Shown piece after piece: positions 18,235-25,505 of a DNA stretch of 64,000 bases. Made by a program: the position numbers and the translations under genes. This stretch comes from M0108 sp963841065 (GTDB taxonomy: Bacteria; Pseudomonadota; Gammaproteobacteria; Chromatiales; Chromatiaceae): positions 62,001-126,000 of the forward strand of contig CAWJBI010000047.1 of assembly GCA_963841065.1 (NCBI GenBank), read 5' to 3'. The notes beneath the pieces were generated by a model. It was given only the letters and a program-made list of their open reading frames with translations. It was not told the origin of the DNA and searched no databases. Each line of letters opens with the position of its first letter. The first letter of the stretch is position 1.

Positions 18235-19341
18235 TCAAGCGGGCACCGGGCGGGAGTTGGGGCGGAGGCGTCGCCACCAGTTGCCGTTGGGGAGCACGAC
18301 CGCCATCACCAGTCCCAGCACCAGGGCCTGATACCAGAGGCTGCCGAGCCACTCGGGCGTTGCTCCGGTTTCGAACCAATTGGTCGCCACCCGCTGGAGA
18401 TTGAAGAAGCTGATGTAGGTCAGGAAGGCGACGAAGAGGCGCCAGGTGTTGCGCTGGCGCGGCGAGCGGGCGGTCAGGGGGACCGCGAGCAGGGTGAGGG
18501 TGATGACCGCCAGCGGGCTCGACAAGCGGTATTGGAGTTCGGCCTTGTCCCTGAGGTTGTCGGCGCCCAGCAGGCTTGAGGTCGGGAAGGTGGCCCGCTT
18601 CTGGGTTTGGACATCCTCCGTCTGCCGCTGTTTGAGGCGCAGGCTGTAACGGTCAAACTCACCAATGGCATAGTTCGCGGTGCCCGGCTTGCCGTCGTAG
18701 CGGCGGCCATCAATCAAGGTGATGAACTGCTGCCCGGTCTCCTCGTCCCGGCGCAGCATGCCCTCGCCGCTCAGGACAATCTTGATCACCTCTTCCCGCT
18801 GGTCGTGGATGAAGATATTGCGCAGGTGGCTACTGTCTTGAATATCATCGACGAAAAGGGTTATCTGGCCATTATCGTGTTGGTAGAAACGCCCAGGCTT
18901 GATGCCAAAGAGCTGCTGCGCTTCATCCTGTTGGCTGGCGCGCATCTGCATGAGTTCGGTCACCACCAGGGGGCGCACATAGAGGGTCAGCCAGCCGGCG
19001 GCGAGGGCGACGGGGATGGCGGCGTAGAAGAGGGCGCGGTAAGTCCGGACGGGTCCAATACCACAAGCGGCGAAGGCAATGAGTTCGCTATGCTGGGCCA
19101 TGCCGCCCAGGGTCATGAGGACGGACGCAAAGAAGATAGGCGGCAGCAGGCTGGACAAATCGCTGGCGATACGCAGACCCATGAAGCGCAGCACGATGTC
19201 CGAGCCTAAGGCCCCGGCGTTGACATCCTCCAGCGCCCGCAGCATGAGGAGGCTGAGCACGATCAGCAGAACGGTGCCCAGGACGGCCAGAAAGACCTTC
19301 ATCACCTCTTTCAGCAGGTAGCGGTCGAGGACGGCAAGCAT
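18235..19341 (-). CDS. lptF: LptF/LptG-family lipopolysaccharide transport permease
   Basis: This inner-membrane subunit of the LptBFG ABC exporter extracts LPS from the inner membrane. The 368-residue protein has paired N-terminal helices (YLLKEVMKVFLAVLGTVLLIVLSLL region), a large periplasmic beta-jellyroll with FVDDIQDSSHLRNIFI, and C-terminal helices. SSPLAVITLTLLAVPLTARSPR is the conserved coupling stretch. ATG at 19341 is preferred to the TTG nine bases upstream. Usually lptF is followed by lptG, but here the downstream neighbour is convergent fba, so lptG must be elsewhere. Confidence 0.88.
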   Translation of the reverse strand: MLAVLDRYLLKEVMKVFLAVLGTVLLIVLSLLMLRALEDVNAGALGSDIVLRFMGLRIASDLSSLLPPIFFASVLMTLGGMAQHSELIAFAACGIGPVRTYRALFYAAIPVALAAGWLTLYVRPLVVTELMQMRASQQDEAQQLFGIKPGRFYQHDNGQITLFVDDIQDSSHLRNIFIHDQREEVIKIVLSGEGMLRRDEETGQQFITLIDGRRYDGKPGTANYAIGEFDRYSLRLKQRQTEDVQTQKRATFPTSSLLGADNLRDKAELQYRLSSPLAVITLTLLAVPLTARSPRQRNTWRLFVAFLTYISFFNLQRVATNWFETGATPEWLGSLWYQALVLGLVMAVVLPNGNWWRRLRPNSRPVPA

Positions 19342-19389
19342 GGCGGTCAATCGGACTCGGCGTTGGATTTTGGGTGCATGGCCGGCCCT

Positions 19390-19770
19390 TCAGGTGCGCA
19401 AGAGGTTGGCCAGGGTCTCGGCCGCCACGGGCTGCACCAGCACGGCATGTAGCGGGAACCGCTCCGCCAGCTTGTCCACATAGATCCGTTGGGATTTTTC
19501 GACCAGAACTATCATGCGTGCCGCCGGGGCGTATTTTTGCAGGCTGGCCAGCAAGACATCCAGATTGCTCAGATTGGCTCCGGCATAATTGCTGCCAAAG
19601 CCATGAAAGAATTCCGCAACCACCCATTGGGGGGGAGCGGTCTTGAGGGCCTGGATCGCCTTGCGCAGGGAGGGCAGGCGGCGTTCCTCGATTCCCAGTT
19701 GACGGTACAGGGCCGAAAAGTTGGGATGCCCCGGGGATTCGACCACCGAAAAAAGCAGGGGCGCCGTCAT
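19390..19770 (-). CDS. conserved small cytosolic protein, unknown function
   Basis: This 126-residue soluble protein has no signal peptide or membrane helix. Its layout suggests a Rossmann/receiver-like fold: a predicted strand WVVAEFFHGFG, helix NLDVLLASLQKYAP, strand ARMIVLVEK, then LHAVLVQPVAAETLANLL. I do not recognise catalytic residues. It lies 48 bases upstream of lptF and just downstream of the DUF4342-type gene, so the three may be cotranscribed on the minus strand. Confidence 0.6.
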   Translation of the reverse strand: MTAPLLFSVVESPGHPNFSALYRQLGIEERRLPSLRKAIQALKTAPPQWVVAEFFHGFGSNYAGANLSNLDVLLASLQKYAPAARMIVLVEKSQRIYVDKLAERFPLHAVLVQPVAAETLANLLRT

Positions 19771-19785
19771 CGTCGCGTCCCCTCC

Positions 19786-20070
19786 CTAATCCTTACCGTC
19801 GTCACGGCGCACGACCTCAACCTGGACCTTGGCTACCAAGGCGGCTATGGCGCCCAGGGCAGTCAGGATCGGTGCCATCAGCATGAGAAGGCCACCCACG
19901 GCGATGCCCGCGGATAAAGGCACATTCAGTAGCCTGGTGCCATCCGGCTTGCGAATAATGAGGCGCCGAATATTGACTTCCGCCAGCAGCCCCTTGACAT
20001 AGTCCAACAGGCCGCTGCCAGCCAGGGTGATGCGGTCACGGGGGCTGGGATCCTGGTCATCTTGGCGCAT
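19786..20070 (-). CDS. DUF4342-type small membrane protein
   Basis: This 94-residue protein has GLLDYVKGLLAEVNIRRLII, then KPDGTRLLNVPLSAGIAVGG and a hydrophobic MAPILTALGAIAALVAKV. These match the DUF4342 layout of an N-terminal helix, an 'R-x-I-I-x-K-x-D-G' strand pair and one hairpin-like hydrophobic segment. The function is unknown. The ATG at 20070 is chosen because the longer frame upstream has no family-like sequence. It is adjacent to the 19390 gene (15-base gap). Confidence 0.65.
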   Translation of the reverse strand: MRQDDQDPSPRDRITLAGSGLLDYVKGLLAEVNIRRLIIRKPDGTRLLNVPLSAGIAVGGLLMLMAPILTALGAIAALVAKVQVEVVRRDDGKD

Positions 20071-20180
20071 TTTGTTACCCGGGCTTATCCGAAAGGGAGT
20101 GAAATGATAGTCCAATTCCGGGCGGCCCGATCGGGTATCTTCCGGGCGGGGGCCAGCGGGATAACTTGCCTGGGGCGGGG

Positions 20181-20726
20181 CTAGGGCGTGGATTTGGACT
20201 CGCCGGGGTCCGGGGGGCGTCCCAAAGGGGCCGCGAAATACCTGAGCCGCATGCCAGGCACCACGCCATGGCGAGAAGCAAAGCCACCGCGCGTCTCCAG
20301 TACGTACCTGGCCGGGCCATGGGATGGATAATGCTGGTCGGAGAAGGGGAGGGTCTCCGGGGCGATATGAATGATACGTCCCTCGGAGTCGGCAAAGAAC
20401 ATGTCCAGGGAGGCGGGAGTGTTGCGCATCCAAAAGGTCCGCGGGGCCGCCGCGGGAAAGATGAACAGCATGCCCGTCTTGTCATCCGGCAGTTCCCGGT
20501 CCATCAGACCCCGCTCCCGCGCGGCAGGGGTATCGGCAATCTCCACCAGCAGGCTCGCTACCAGGCCCTGTTGAGTATCCTGGATTTCCAGGGTGGCGTC
20601 GGCGCGGATGCCTTCCCCTTGGGCGGGGGAGGCGAGGAGGCATAGCCAAGCCAGGAGCAGAAAGGGATGGACTTGGGCCCAGACGCCAGATGTTCTTGCA
20701 AAGCCTCTTAACCAAAAAATCTTCAT
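20181..20726 (-). CDS. DUF192 secreted protein
   Basis: This 181-residue exported DUF192-family protein has a signal peptide around FLLLAWLCLLASPAQG. The domain covers residues ~45-160, with AARERGLMDRELPDDKTGMLF, then FWMRNTPASLDMFF, the most conserved motif, and a C-terminal YVLETRGGFASRHGV. The family is a small beta-barrel of unknown biochemical role, periplasmic here. It is divergent from yqaA (20814). Confidence 0.85.
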   Translation of the reverse strand: MKIFWLRGFARTSGVWAQVHPFLLLAWLCLLASPAQGEGIRADATLEIQDTQQGLVASLLVEIADTPAARERGLMDRELPDDKTGMLFIFPAAAPRTFWMRNTPASLDMFFADSEGRIIHIAPETLPFSDQHYPSHGPARYVLETRGGFASRHGVVPGMRLRYFAAPLGRPPDPGESKSTP

Positions 20727-20813
20727 CCCAAAGCCCCATCAGCCAATCACTAAGACCTATAATGCCATGAATCCTATCTTGAAAGCGCTTTAAGACCGCA
20801 TCTTGTAATCACC

Positions 20814-21239
20814 ATGCTCGAAGGCTATTTGGGCCTGTTTTTCGTGGCCTTTCTGGCTGCGACCCTTCTGCCCGCCTATTCCGAGGTCCTTTTCGTGGGC
20901 CTGCTCGCGGCGGGTTACGACCCTCTGGCGCTCTGGGCATGGGCCACGGCGGGCAACACCCTCGGCGCGGCGGTCAACTGGCTGTTGGGCCGCTACTTGC
21001 TTCACTATCAAGATCGATCCTGGTTTCCCTTCAAGCCGGATTCCCTGGGCCTCGCCCAAGGGTGGTTCCAACGCTATGGAATCTGGTCCCTGCTCTTCTC
21101 TTGGGCGCCCATCGTCGGGGATACCTTGACCTTTATCGCCGGCCTGATGGGGGTGAGATTTCCCCTTTTCCTCCTGCTCACGGCCCTGGGCAAGGGGGCC
21201 AGATATGCCATCATGCTGGGATTGGCGTGGGTGATTTGA
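20814..21239 (+). CDS. YqaA-family membrane protein (SNARE-associated/DedA-like)
   Basis: This 141-residue inner-membrane protein fits the YqaA family, a short relative of DedA. ATLLPAYSEVLFVGLLAAG and GNTLGAAVNWLLGRYL are the conserved membrane re-entrant pair. WFQRYGIWSLLFSWAPIVGDTLTFIAGLMG is the second characteristic stretch, followed by a final helix. DedA-type proteins act in lipid or proton transport across the membrane; the YqaA role is not settled. About 250 bases separate it from queC, with no recognisable leader element. Confidence 0.85.
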   Translation: MLEGYLGLFFVAFLAATLLPAYSEVLFVGLLAAGYDPLALWAWATAGNTLGAAVNWLLGRYLLHYQDRSWFPFKPDSLGLAQGWFQRYGIWSLLFSWAPIVGDTLTFIAGLMGVRFPLFLLLTALGKGARYAIMLGLAWVI

Positions 21240-21492
21240 TCCCCATTACCCGAGGCGAGAGCTGGGAGCATCATCGCCACTGCCCAGGGGGGTTAGGATA
21301 GTGACCACCCCATGGCTTGAAATGTACCTGCCAGGCAATAAATGCCCAGTTCTGGCCCGGGCATGCCCGCGACTTTGTCAGCGCCCGCCGAACTTGCCCG
21401 GCGTCAGGCGCAGCGAATAGGCACTGATCGAGTACCTTGACGTTCAGGCTGGTCTGGCCGAGGGTCGCCATTACCAGGAGGAAAACCATCCC

Positions 21493-22197
21493 ATGCCCAA
21501 TGCAGTCGTCCTCTTGAGTGGCGGCCTGGATTCGACCACCACCCTGGCCATCGCCCAGGCCGAGGGTTTCACCCCCTATGCCCTGTCCTTTCGTTATGGC
21601 CAGCGGCACTTAGTCGAACTGGAATCCGCCCAGCGGGTCGCCTCGGTCATGGGCGTGGCCGAGCACCTCATCGCCGACATCGACCTGCGCCGCTTTGGCG
21701 GCTCCGCCCTGACGGCGGACATCCCGGTGCCCAAGGACCAACCGCTGGCGACGATGGCGGCGGGCATCCCCATCACCTACGTCCCCGCCCGCAATACCAT
21801 CTTCCTGTCCTTTGCCCTGGCCTGGGCCGAGGTCCTGGAGGCCAGCGACCTCTTCATCGGCGTCAACGCCCTGGACTATTCCGGCTACCCGGACTGCCGG
21901 CCCGAGTACCTCGCCGCCTACGAGCGGATGGCCAACCTGGCCACCGCCGCCGGGGTCGAGGGGCGTCAGCAGCTGCGGATCCACGCCCCCCTGATCGACC
22001 TGACCAAGGGCCAGATCATCCAACGGGGTCTGGCCCTCGGCATCGACTACGGCCTCACCAGCAGTTGTTACGACCCCGGCGCGGCGGGCCAGCCCTGCGG
22101 CCAGTGCGACTCCTGCCAACTGCGGGCCAAGGGCTTCCGCGAGGCCGGGGTCCCGGACCCCTTGCTCATCCGGCATGGCCAGGTCCGAGGTGATTGA
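21493..22197 (+). CDS. queC: 7-cyano-7-deazaguanine synthase
   Basis: QueC converts 7-carboxy-7-deazaguanine to preQ0 with ATP and ammonia. The 234-residue protein starts NAVVLLSGGLDSTTTLAIAQ, the PP-loop ATP pyrophosphatase motif SGGLDST. It has PARNTIFLSFALAWAE, and ends with the zinc site CGQCDSCQLRAKGF (with an upstream SSCYDPG cysteine). Its RBS is aggagg. It is first of queC-queD-queE; the queD start lies one base after its stop, indicating translational coupling. Confidence 0.96.
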   Translation: MPNAVVLLSGGLDSTTTLAIAQAEGFTPYALSFRYGQRHLVELESAQRVASVMGVAEHLIADIDLRRFGGSALTADIPVPKDQPLATMAAGIPITYVPARNTIFLSFALAWAEVLEASDLFIGVNALDYSGYPDCRPEYLAAYERMANLATAAGVEGRQQLRIHAPLIDLTKGQIIQRGLALGIDYGLTSSCYDPGAAGQPCGQCDSCQLRAKGFREAGVPDPLLIRHGQVRGD

Positions 22198-22198
22198 G

Positions 22199-23293
22199 AT
22201 GAGCGCGCCACTCCACTACCTGGCCACCGCCCCCTTCGAGGCCGCCCGCCAGGTCGCGATCCTGCCCGCCGGGCACCGCTCCCGGCGCCTCCACGGTCAC
22301 AGCTTCCTGGCCCGGGTCCGGGCCGCCCTGCCCAGCGGCTGGGCGCCCTTCCCCGGGGGCGAGGGCGGCGCCCTGGCGTCAGCCCTGACCAGGGCCGTCG
22401 CCGCCCTCGACTACCGCTACCTCAACGACCAGCTCCCCGTGCCCACCGACGAAAACCTCGCCCGCTGGCTGCGCGACCGGCTCGCGGTACCCGGCCTCGC
22501 CAGCGTGGGCGTCCAGAGCACCCGCGACGAAGGGGCGGAGCTGGACGGCGCCGATCACTGCCACCTCTGGCACCGCTTCCGCTTCGAGGCCGCCCACCGG
22601 CTGCCCCACGTCCCCCCGGGCCATCCCTGCGGGCGCATGCACGGCCACGGCTTCGAGGTCATCCTCCACGCCGACCAGGACCTGGCGGGCCAGGACATGG
22701 GCCTGGACTTCGACGACCTGGCCCGCCGCTGGGCGCCCCTCCAGGCGGAACTCCACCACGCCTGTCTCAACGACATCCCCGGCCTGGCCAACCCCACCAG
22801 CGAGCTGCTCGCCCACTGGCTGTGGGACCGCCTCCGGCCCACCCTGCCGGCCCTGTCCTGGGTCAGCGTCTACGAGACCGCCACCGCCGGCTGCCACTTC
22901 GACGGGGAACATTACCGCATCTGGAAGGAACTGCGCTTCGAGGGCGCCCTGCGCCTGGCCCGCGCCCCGCAGGGCGACAGCCGCCGGCGCCTGCACGGCC
23001 ACAGCTACCTGCTGCGCCTGCATCTGACCTCGCCCCTCGACCAGGTCCTCGGCTGGACGGTGGACTACGGCGACGTCAAGGCCCTCTTTCAGCCGGTCTA
23101 CCGCCGCCTCGACCACCACCGGCTCGACGAGATCCCCGGGCTGGCGGACCCCGACCCCGCCAGCCTGGCGCACTGGATGCGCGGCGAGATCGCCACCGCG
23201 CTCCCCCAACTCGACCGCATCGACCTCTACGACACCCCCGGCTGCGGCGTCAGCCTCTGCTGGGGTGAGTTGGGGCCGGCCCTGCCGGCATGA
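22199..23293 (+). CDS. queD: three tandem QueD-like domains (6-carboxytetrahydropterin synthase fusion)
   Basis: The 364-residue protein holds three QueD/PTPS folds, at about residues 9-116, 124-237 and 242-360. QueD normally has one of ~120 residues and makes 6-carboxytetrahydropterin. Only domain 2 keeps the zinc ligands His133, His148 and His150, the catalytic Cys144 (PCGRMHGHG) and the anchoring Glu (VYET). Domains 1 and 3 keep HGH but have Ser in place of Cys (HRSRRLHGH, DSRRRLHGH) and lack the first His. Conversely, the catalytic Asp-His pair survives in domain 3 (Asp305-His306), while domain 2 reads HH and domain 1 reads DY. The queC/queE context supports the pathway. ATG at 22199 is preferred to 22175 because it sits one base after the queC stop. 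Confidence 0.88.
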   Translation: MSAPLHYLATAPFEAARQVAILPAGHRSRRLHGHSFLARVRAALPSGWAPFPGGEGGALASALTRAVAALDYRYLNDQLPVPTDENLARWLRDRLAVPGLASVGVQSTRDEGAELDGADHCHLWHRFRFEAAHRLPHVPPGHPCGRMHGHGFEVILHADQDLAGQDMGLDFDDLARRWAPLQAELHHACLNDIPGLANPTSELLAHWLWDRLRPTLPALSWVSVYETATAGCHFDGEHYRIWKELRFEGALRLARAPQGDSRRRLHGHSYLLRLHLTSPLDQVLGWTVDYGDVKALFQPVYRRLDHHRLDEIPGLADPDPASLAHWMRGEIATALPQLDRIDLYDTPGCGVSLCWGELGPALPA

Positions 23294-23932
23294 GCTATAG
23301 CGTCAAGGAGATCTTCTACAGCCTGCAGGGGGAGGGCGCCCAGACCGGCCGGCCGGCGGTCTTCTGCCGCTTCGCCGGCTGCAATCTCTGGTCCGGGCGC
23401 GAGCAGGACCGCGCCAAGGCCGTCTGCACCTTCTGCGACACCGAGTTTCGGGGTACCGACGGGGTCGGGGGCGGCCGGTTTGCCGGCGCTGAAGCACTGG
23501 CGGAGCGGATCCAGGCTACCTGGGGCGGCGACCCTGGCCCCGGCATCCGGCCCTATGTCGTCTGCACCGGCGGCGAGCCCCTGCTGCAACTGGACGCCCC
23601 CCTGATCGCCGCCCTCCAGGCCCGCGGCTTCGAGGTCGCCGTCGAGACCAACGGCACCCGCCCGGCGCCACCGGGGCTGGACTGGGTCTGCGTCAGCCCC
23701 AAGGCCGATGCCGAGCTGGTCCTGCGCGTCCGGCGATGAGTTGAAGCTGGTCTATCCCCAAGCGGAGGCCCCCCCGGAACGCTTCGCCGGGCTCGACTTC
23801 CGCTACTTCTTCCTCCAGCCCCTGGATGGGCCGGACCGGGCCGCCCATACCCAGCAGGCCCTGGCCTACTGCCTGGCCCATCCCCGCTGGCGGCTGAGCT
23901 TGCAGATGCATAAGGTGTTGGGCATTCCCTGA
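23290..23932 (+). CDS. queE: 7-carboxy-7-deazaguanine synthase (one frameshift)
   Basis: QueE is the radical-SAM enzyme that rearranges 6-carboxytetrahydropterin to 7-carboxy-7-deazaguanine. It begins MSYSVKEIFYSLQGEG and has the cluster cysteines CRFAGCNLW...CTFCDTEF with the spaced third and fourth Cys seen in the E. coli-like subtype. VVCTGGEPLLQ and VAVETNGT follow. The frame stops at 23739, but the C-terminus GDELKLVYPQ...LQMHKVLGIP continues in the next frame. One extra base near 23729, in ctgcgcgtccggcg, explains it. It overlaps the queD end by 4 bases. About 213 residues if corrected. Confidence 0.92.
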
Positions 23933-24072
23933 GGTAGCAGACTGGCACAGTCCCTTCGTTACCCGACCGGCAACAGGATATCCTTAACCCCCACTGAGAA
24001 AGATGGGGTCCGCTTGGCGCTAGGGGTTGATGGTGCTAGTCTGTACGGTAATATCCCGTATGGAGTACCGTC

Positions 24073-24345
24073 ATGTCCGAAAGCATCGAACGTTTCGATA
24101 TCCGCCTGCCCGCCAACGCCAAGCAGATGCTGATGCAAGCGGCGGAAATCAGCGGCAACACCCTCACCGGGCTCATCCTGAATGCCGCGATGGACAAGGC
24201 CCGGGACATCCTGCAAAGCCACCAGCATTTCCGGTTGAACGCCGAGGACTGGCAACGCTTCGTCGATACCCTGGAACATCCCCCCGAACCCAACGAGGCG
24301 CTGCGCACCGCCTGGCTTGACTATCGGGATGCCGGTCTGGAATGA
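24073..24345 (+). CDS. TacA-type (DUF1778) antitoxin
   Basis: This 90-residue protein has an N-terminal ribbon-helix-helix region, SESIERFDIRLPANAKQMLMQAAEISGNTLTGLI. This is the DUF1778 pattern of antitoxins paired with GNAT toxins. The C-terminal half (LNAEDWQRFVDTLEHPP) would wrap the toxin. It overlaps the toxin start by 4 bases (ATGA) and would bind DNA to repress the pair. A short -10-like AT patch (acggtaatatcc) precedes it. Confidence 0.88.
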   Translation: MSESIERFDIRLPANAKQMLMQAAEISGNTLTGLILNAAMDKARDILQSHQHFRLNAEDWQRFVDTLEHPPEPNEALRTAWLDYRDAGLE

Positions 24346-24890
24346 AGATCGTCGCCTTTGATCCGCGCCGCCATGACCGAGGCGGTTTTGACTCTGGGCA
24401 TGACGGGCTGGACGAGTATCTGCGGCGTTACGCCAGCCAAAGCCTGCGTCATCATCTGGCGCGGGTCTACGTGGCCGAGGAGGAATCGGGCCGGGTGCTG
24501 GGCTATTACACCCTGTCCGCCGCTTCGCTCGGTCATGACGAGCTCCCGGACGATCTCGCCCGCCGCCTGCCTAAATATCCGGTGCCGGCGGTGCTGATCG
24601 GGCGTTTGGCCAGCGACCGCCGGGCCCGCACGGCCGGTTTGCGTATCGGCACGCGGCTGTTGATTCACGCGCTTCAGCAGGCGCTGCGCGCCGCCGACAC
24701 CATCGGCGTGCAATGCGTGATTGTCGATAGCAAGCCGGATTCGGTAGGGTTTTACCGGCGGTTCGGGTTCCTGCCGCTGCGGGGGGATGGTTTGAAGCTC
24801 TATCTGCCGATCAACACCATCCGATTGCTCGAGGCAGAGCCATCAGCGAGCGGGTCAAGTCGGGCTACCCGCGGTGCGCAGGGTGAATAA
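24342..24890 (+). CDS. TacT-type GNAT acetyltransferase toxin
   Basis: This 182-residue GNAT protein acetylates aminoacyl-tRNA in characterised TacT homologues. ARVYVAEEESGRVLGYYTLSA forms the central beta strands, IGRLASDRRARTAGLRIGTRLL holds the acetyl-CoA pyrophosphate loop, and FYRRFGFLPL is the conserved C-terminal motif with the Tyr. The usual length is ~165; a ~17-residue tail is extra. It is translationally coupled to the antitoxin by the ATGA overlap. The substrate here is inferred from the family. Confidence 0.88.
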   Translation: MKIVAFDPRRHDRGGFDSGHDGLDEYLRRYASQSLRHHLARVYVAEEESGRVLGYYTLSAASLGHDELPDDLARRLPKYPVPAVLIGRLASDRRARTAGLRIGTRLLIHALQQALRAADTIGVQCVIVDSKPDSVGFYRRFGFLPLRGDGLKLYLPINTIRLLEAEPSASGSSRATRGAQGE

Positions 24891-25505
24891 GCGCAGCTCA
24901 GCCACAAAGCAAAACCACCTTTCGCTGAGGTGGACCCTTCTGTCAAGACAACTCCCCACCCAAAATAGGATATTAAAAGTCGACCCCGAACGTCGCCGGG
25001 GCCGTGGCCATAACCAAGGCTAAACCAACCGCGCTGGCGATGCGGCGACCCTATTTCGCGTCATATCATGTCGGGAGATCAGTGGTCAGCGTCACCCGGA
25101 TCCTCGCCTCCGGTGCACCATACAAACACCCTTGAGTTATCGGTATCCCGGGCCGGGTGACGTCGGGCGGGGGACGCCGTGAATACGTCCCTGTAGGCTT
25201 GGCGACAGCATCCCTGCTGTCGACACCCCCGCCCGCCGCCACCCGACCCTCCCGCTGGATGCCATAGTGTGATCAGCGCTGGGTAGATATCCCGGACCGC
25301 CTGGCGATTTGAGCGGGGACGGCGGAAAGCCAAGAATCGGCTTGCCCGAGCCCAAACCTGGGTGAGAGCCAAGCGGCGTCAAGCACCCGCCGATAGATCC
25401 CCGGGATCGCCAGGCCTTGCTTAGATCGCCCTATGTCCGCCGCCATCCATGCGGTAAAGTCGCACGCCTGTGCCCATCGGCATCAAACGGCGACCCCGAC
25501 TCCTC
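24891..25505. other. 615-base gap upstream of hsdM; contains dispersed repeat
   Basis: No gene is supported here. A hairpin (CCACCT-ttcgctg-AGGTGG, 24915-24933) is flanked by TTTT when read on the minus strand. A copy of the dispersed repeat fills 25141-25258. The apparent ORFs crossing the repeat are shared with its other copy and reflect the repeat, not a protein. Confidence 0.5.
25141..25258 (+). repeat. dispersed palindromic repeat, copy 1
   Basis: About 118 bases match, in reverse complement, 31068-31187, with only scattered differences. The ends are themselves inverted (gccgggtg ... cacccg), and an inner hairpin GACAGCA-tccc-TGCTGTC is present. This is a REP/MITE-like structure with no coding capacity. 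The two copies point towards each other around the restriction locus. Confidence 0.8.

Noticed and set aside
20071..20433. Longer 215-codon version of the DUF4342-type gene
   Set aside because: The extra 120 codons are Pro/Arg-rich with no family similarity; the ATG at 20070 starts at the conserved part.
21240..21492. Possible preQ1-type riboswitch before queC
   Set aside because: I could not find the conserved stem and A-rich tail of preQ1 aptamers in this GC-rich leader.
25079..25372. ORF reading GCRQQGCCRQAYRDVF through the repeat, also found at 31029
   Set aside because: The shared peptide comes from the dispersed palindromic repeat; both copies run into different flanks, so no protein is conserved.
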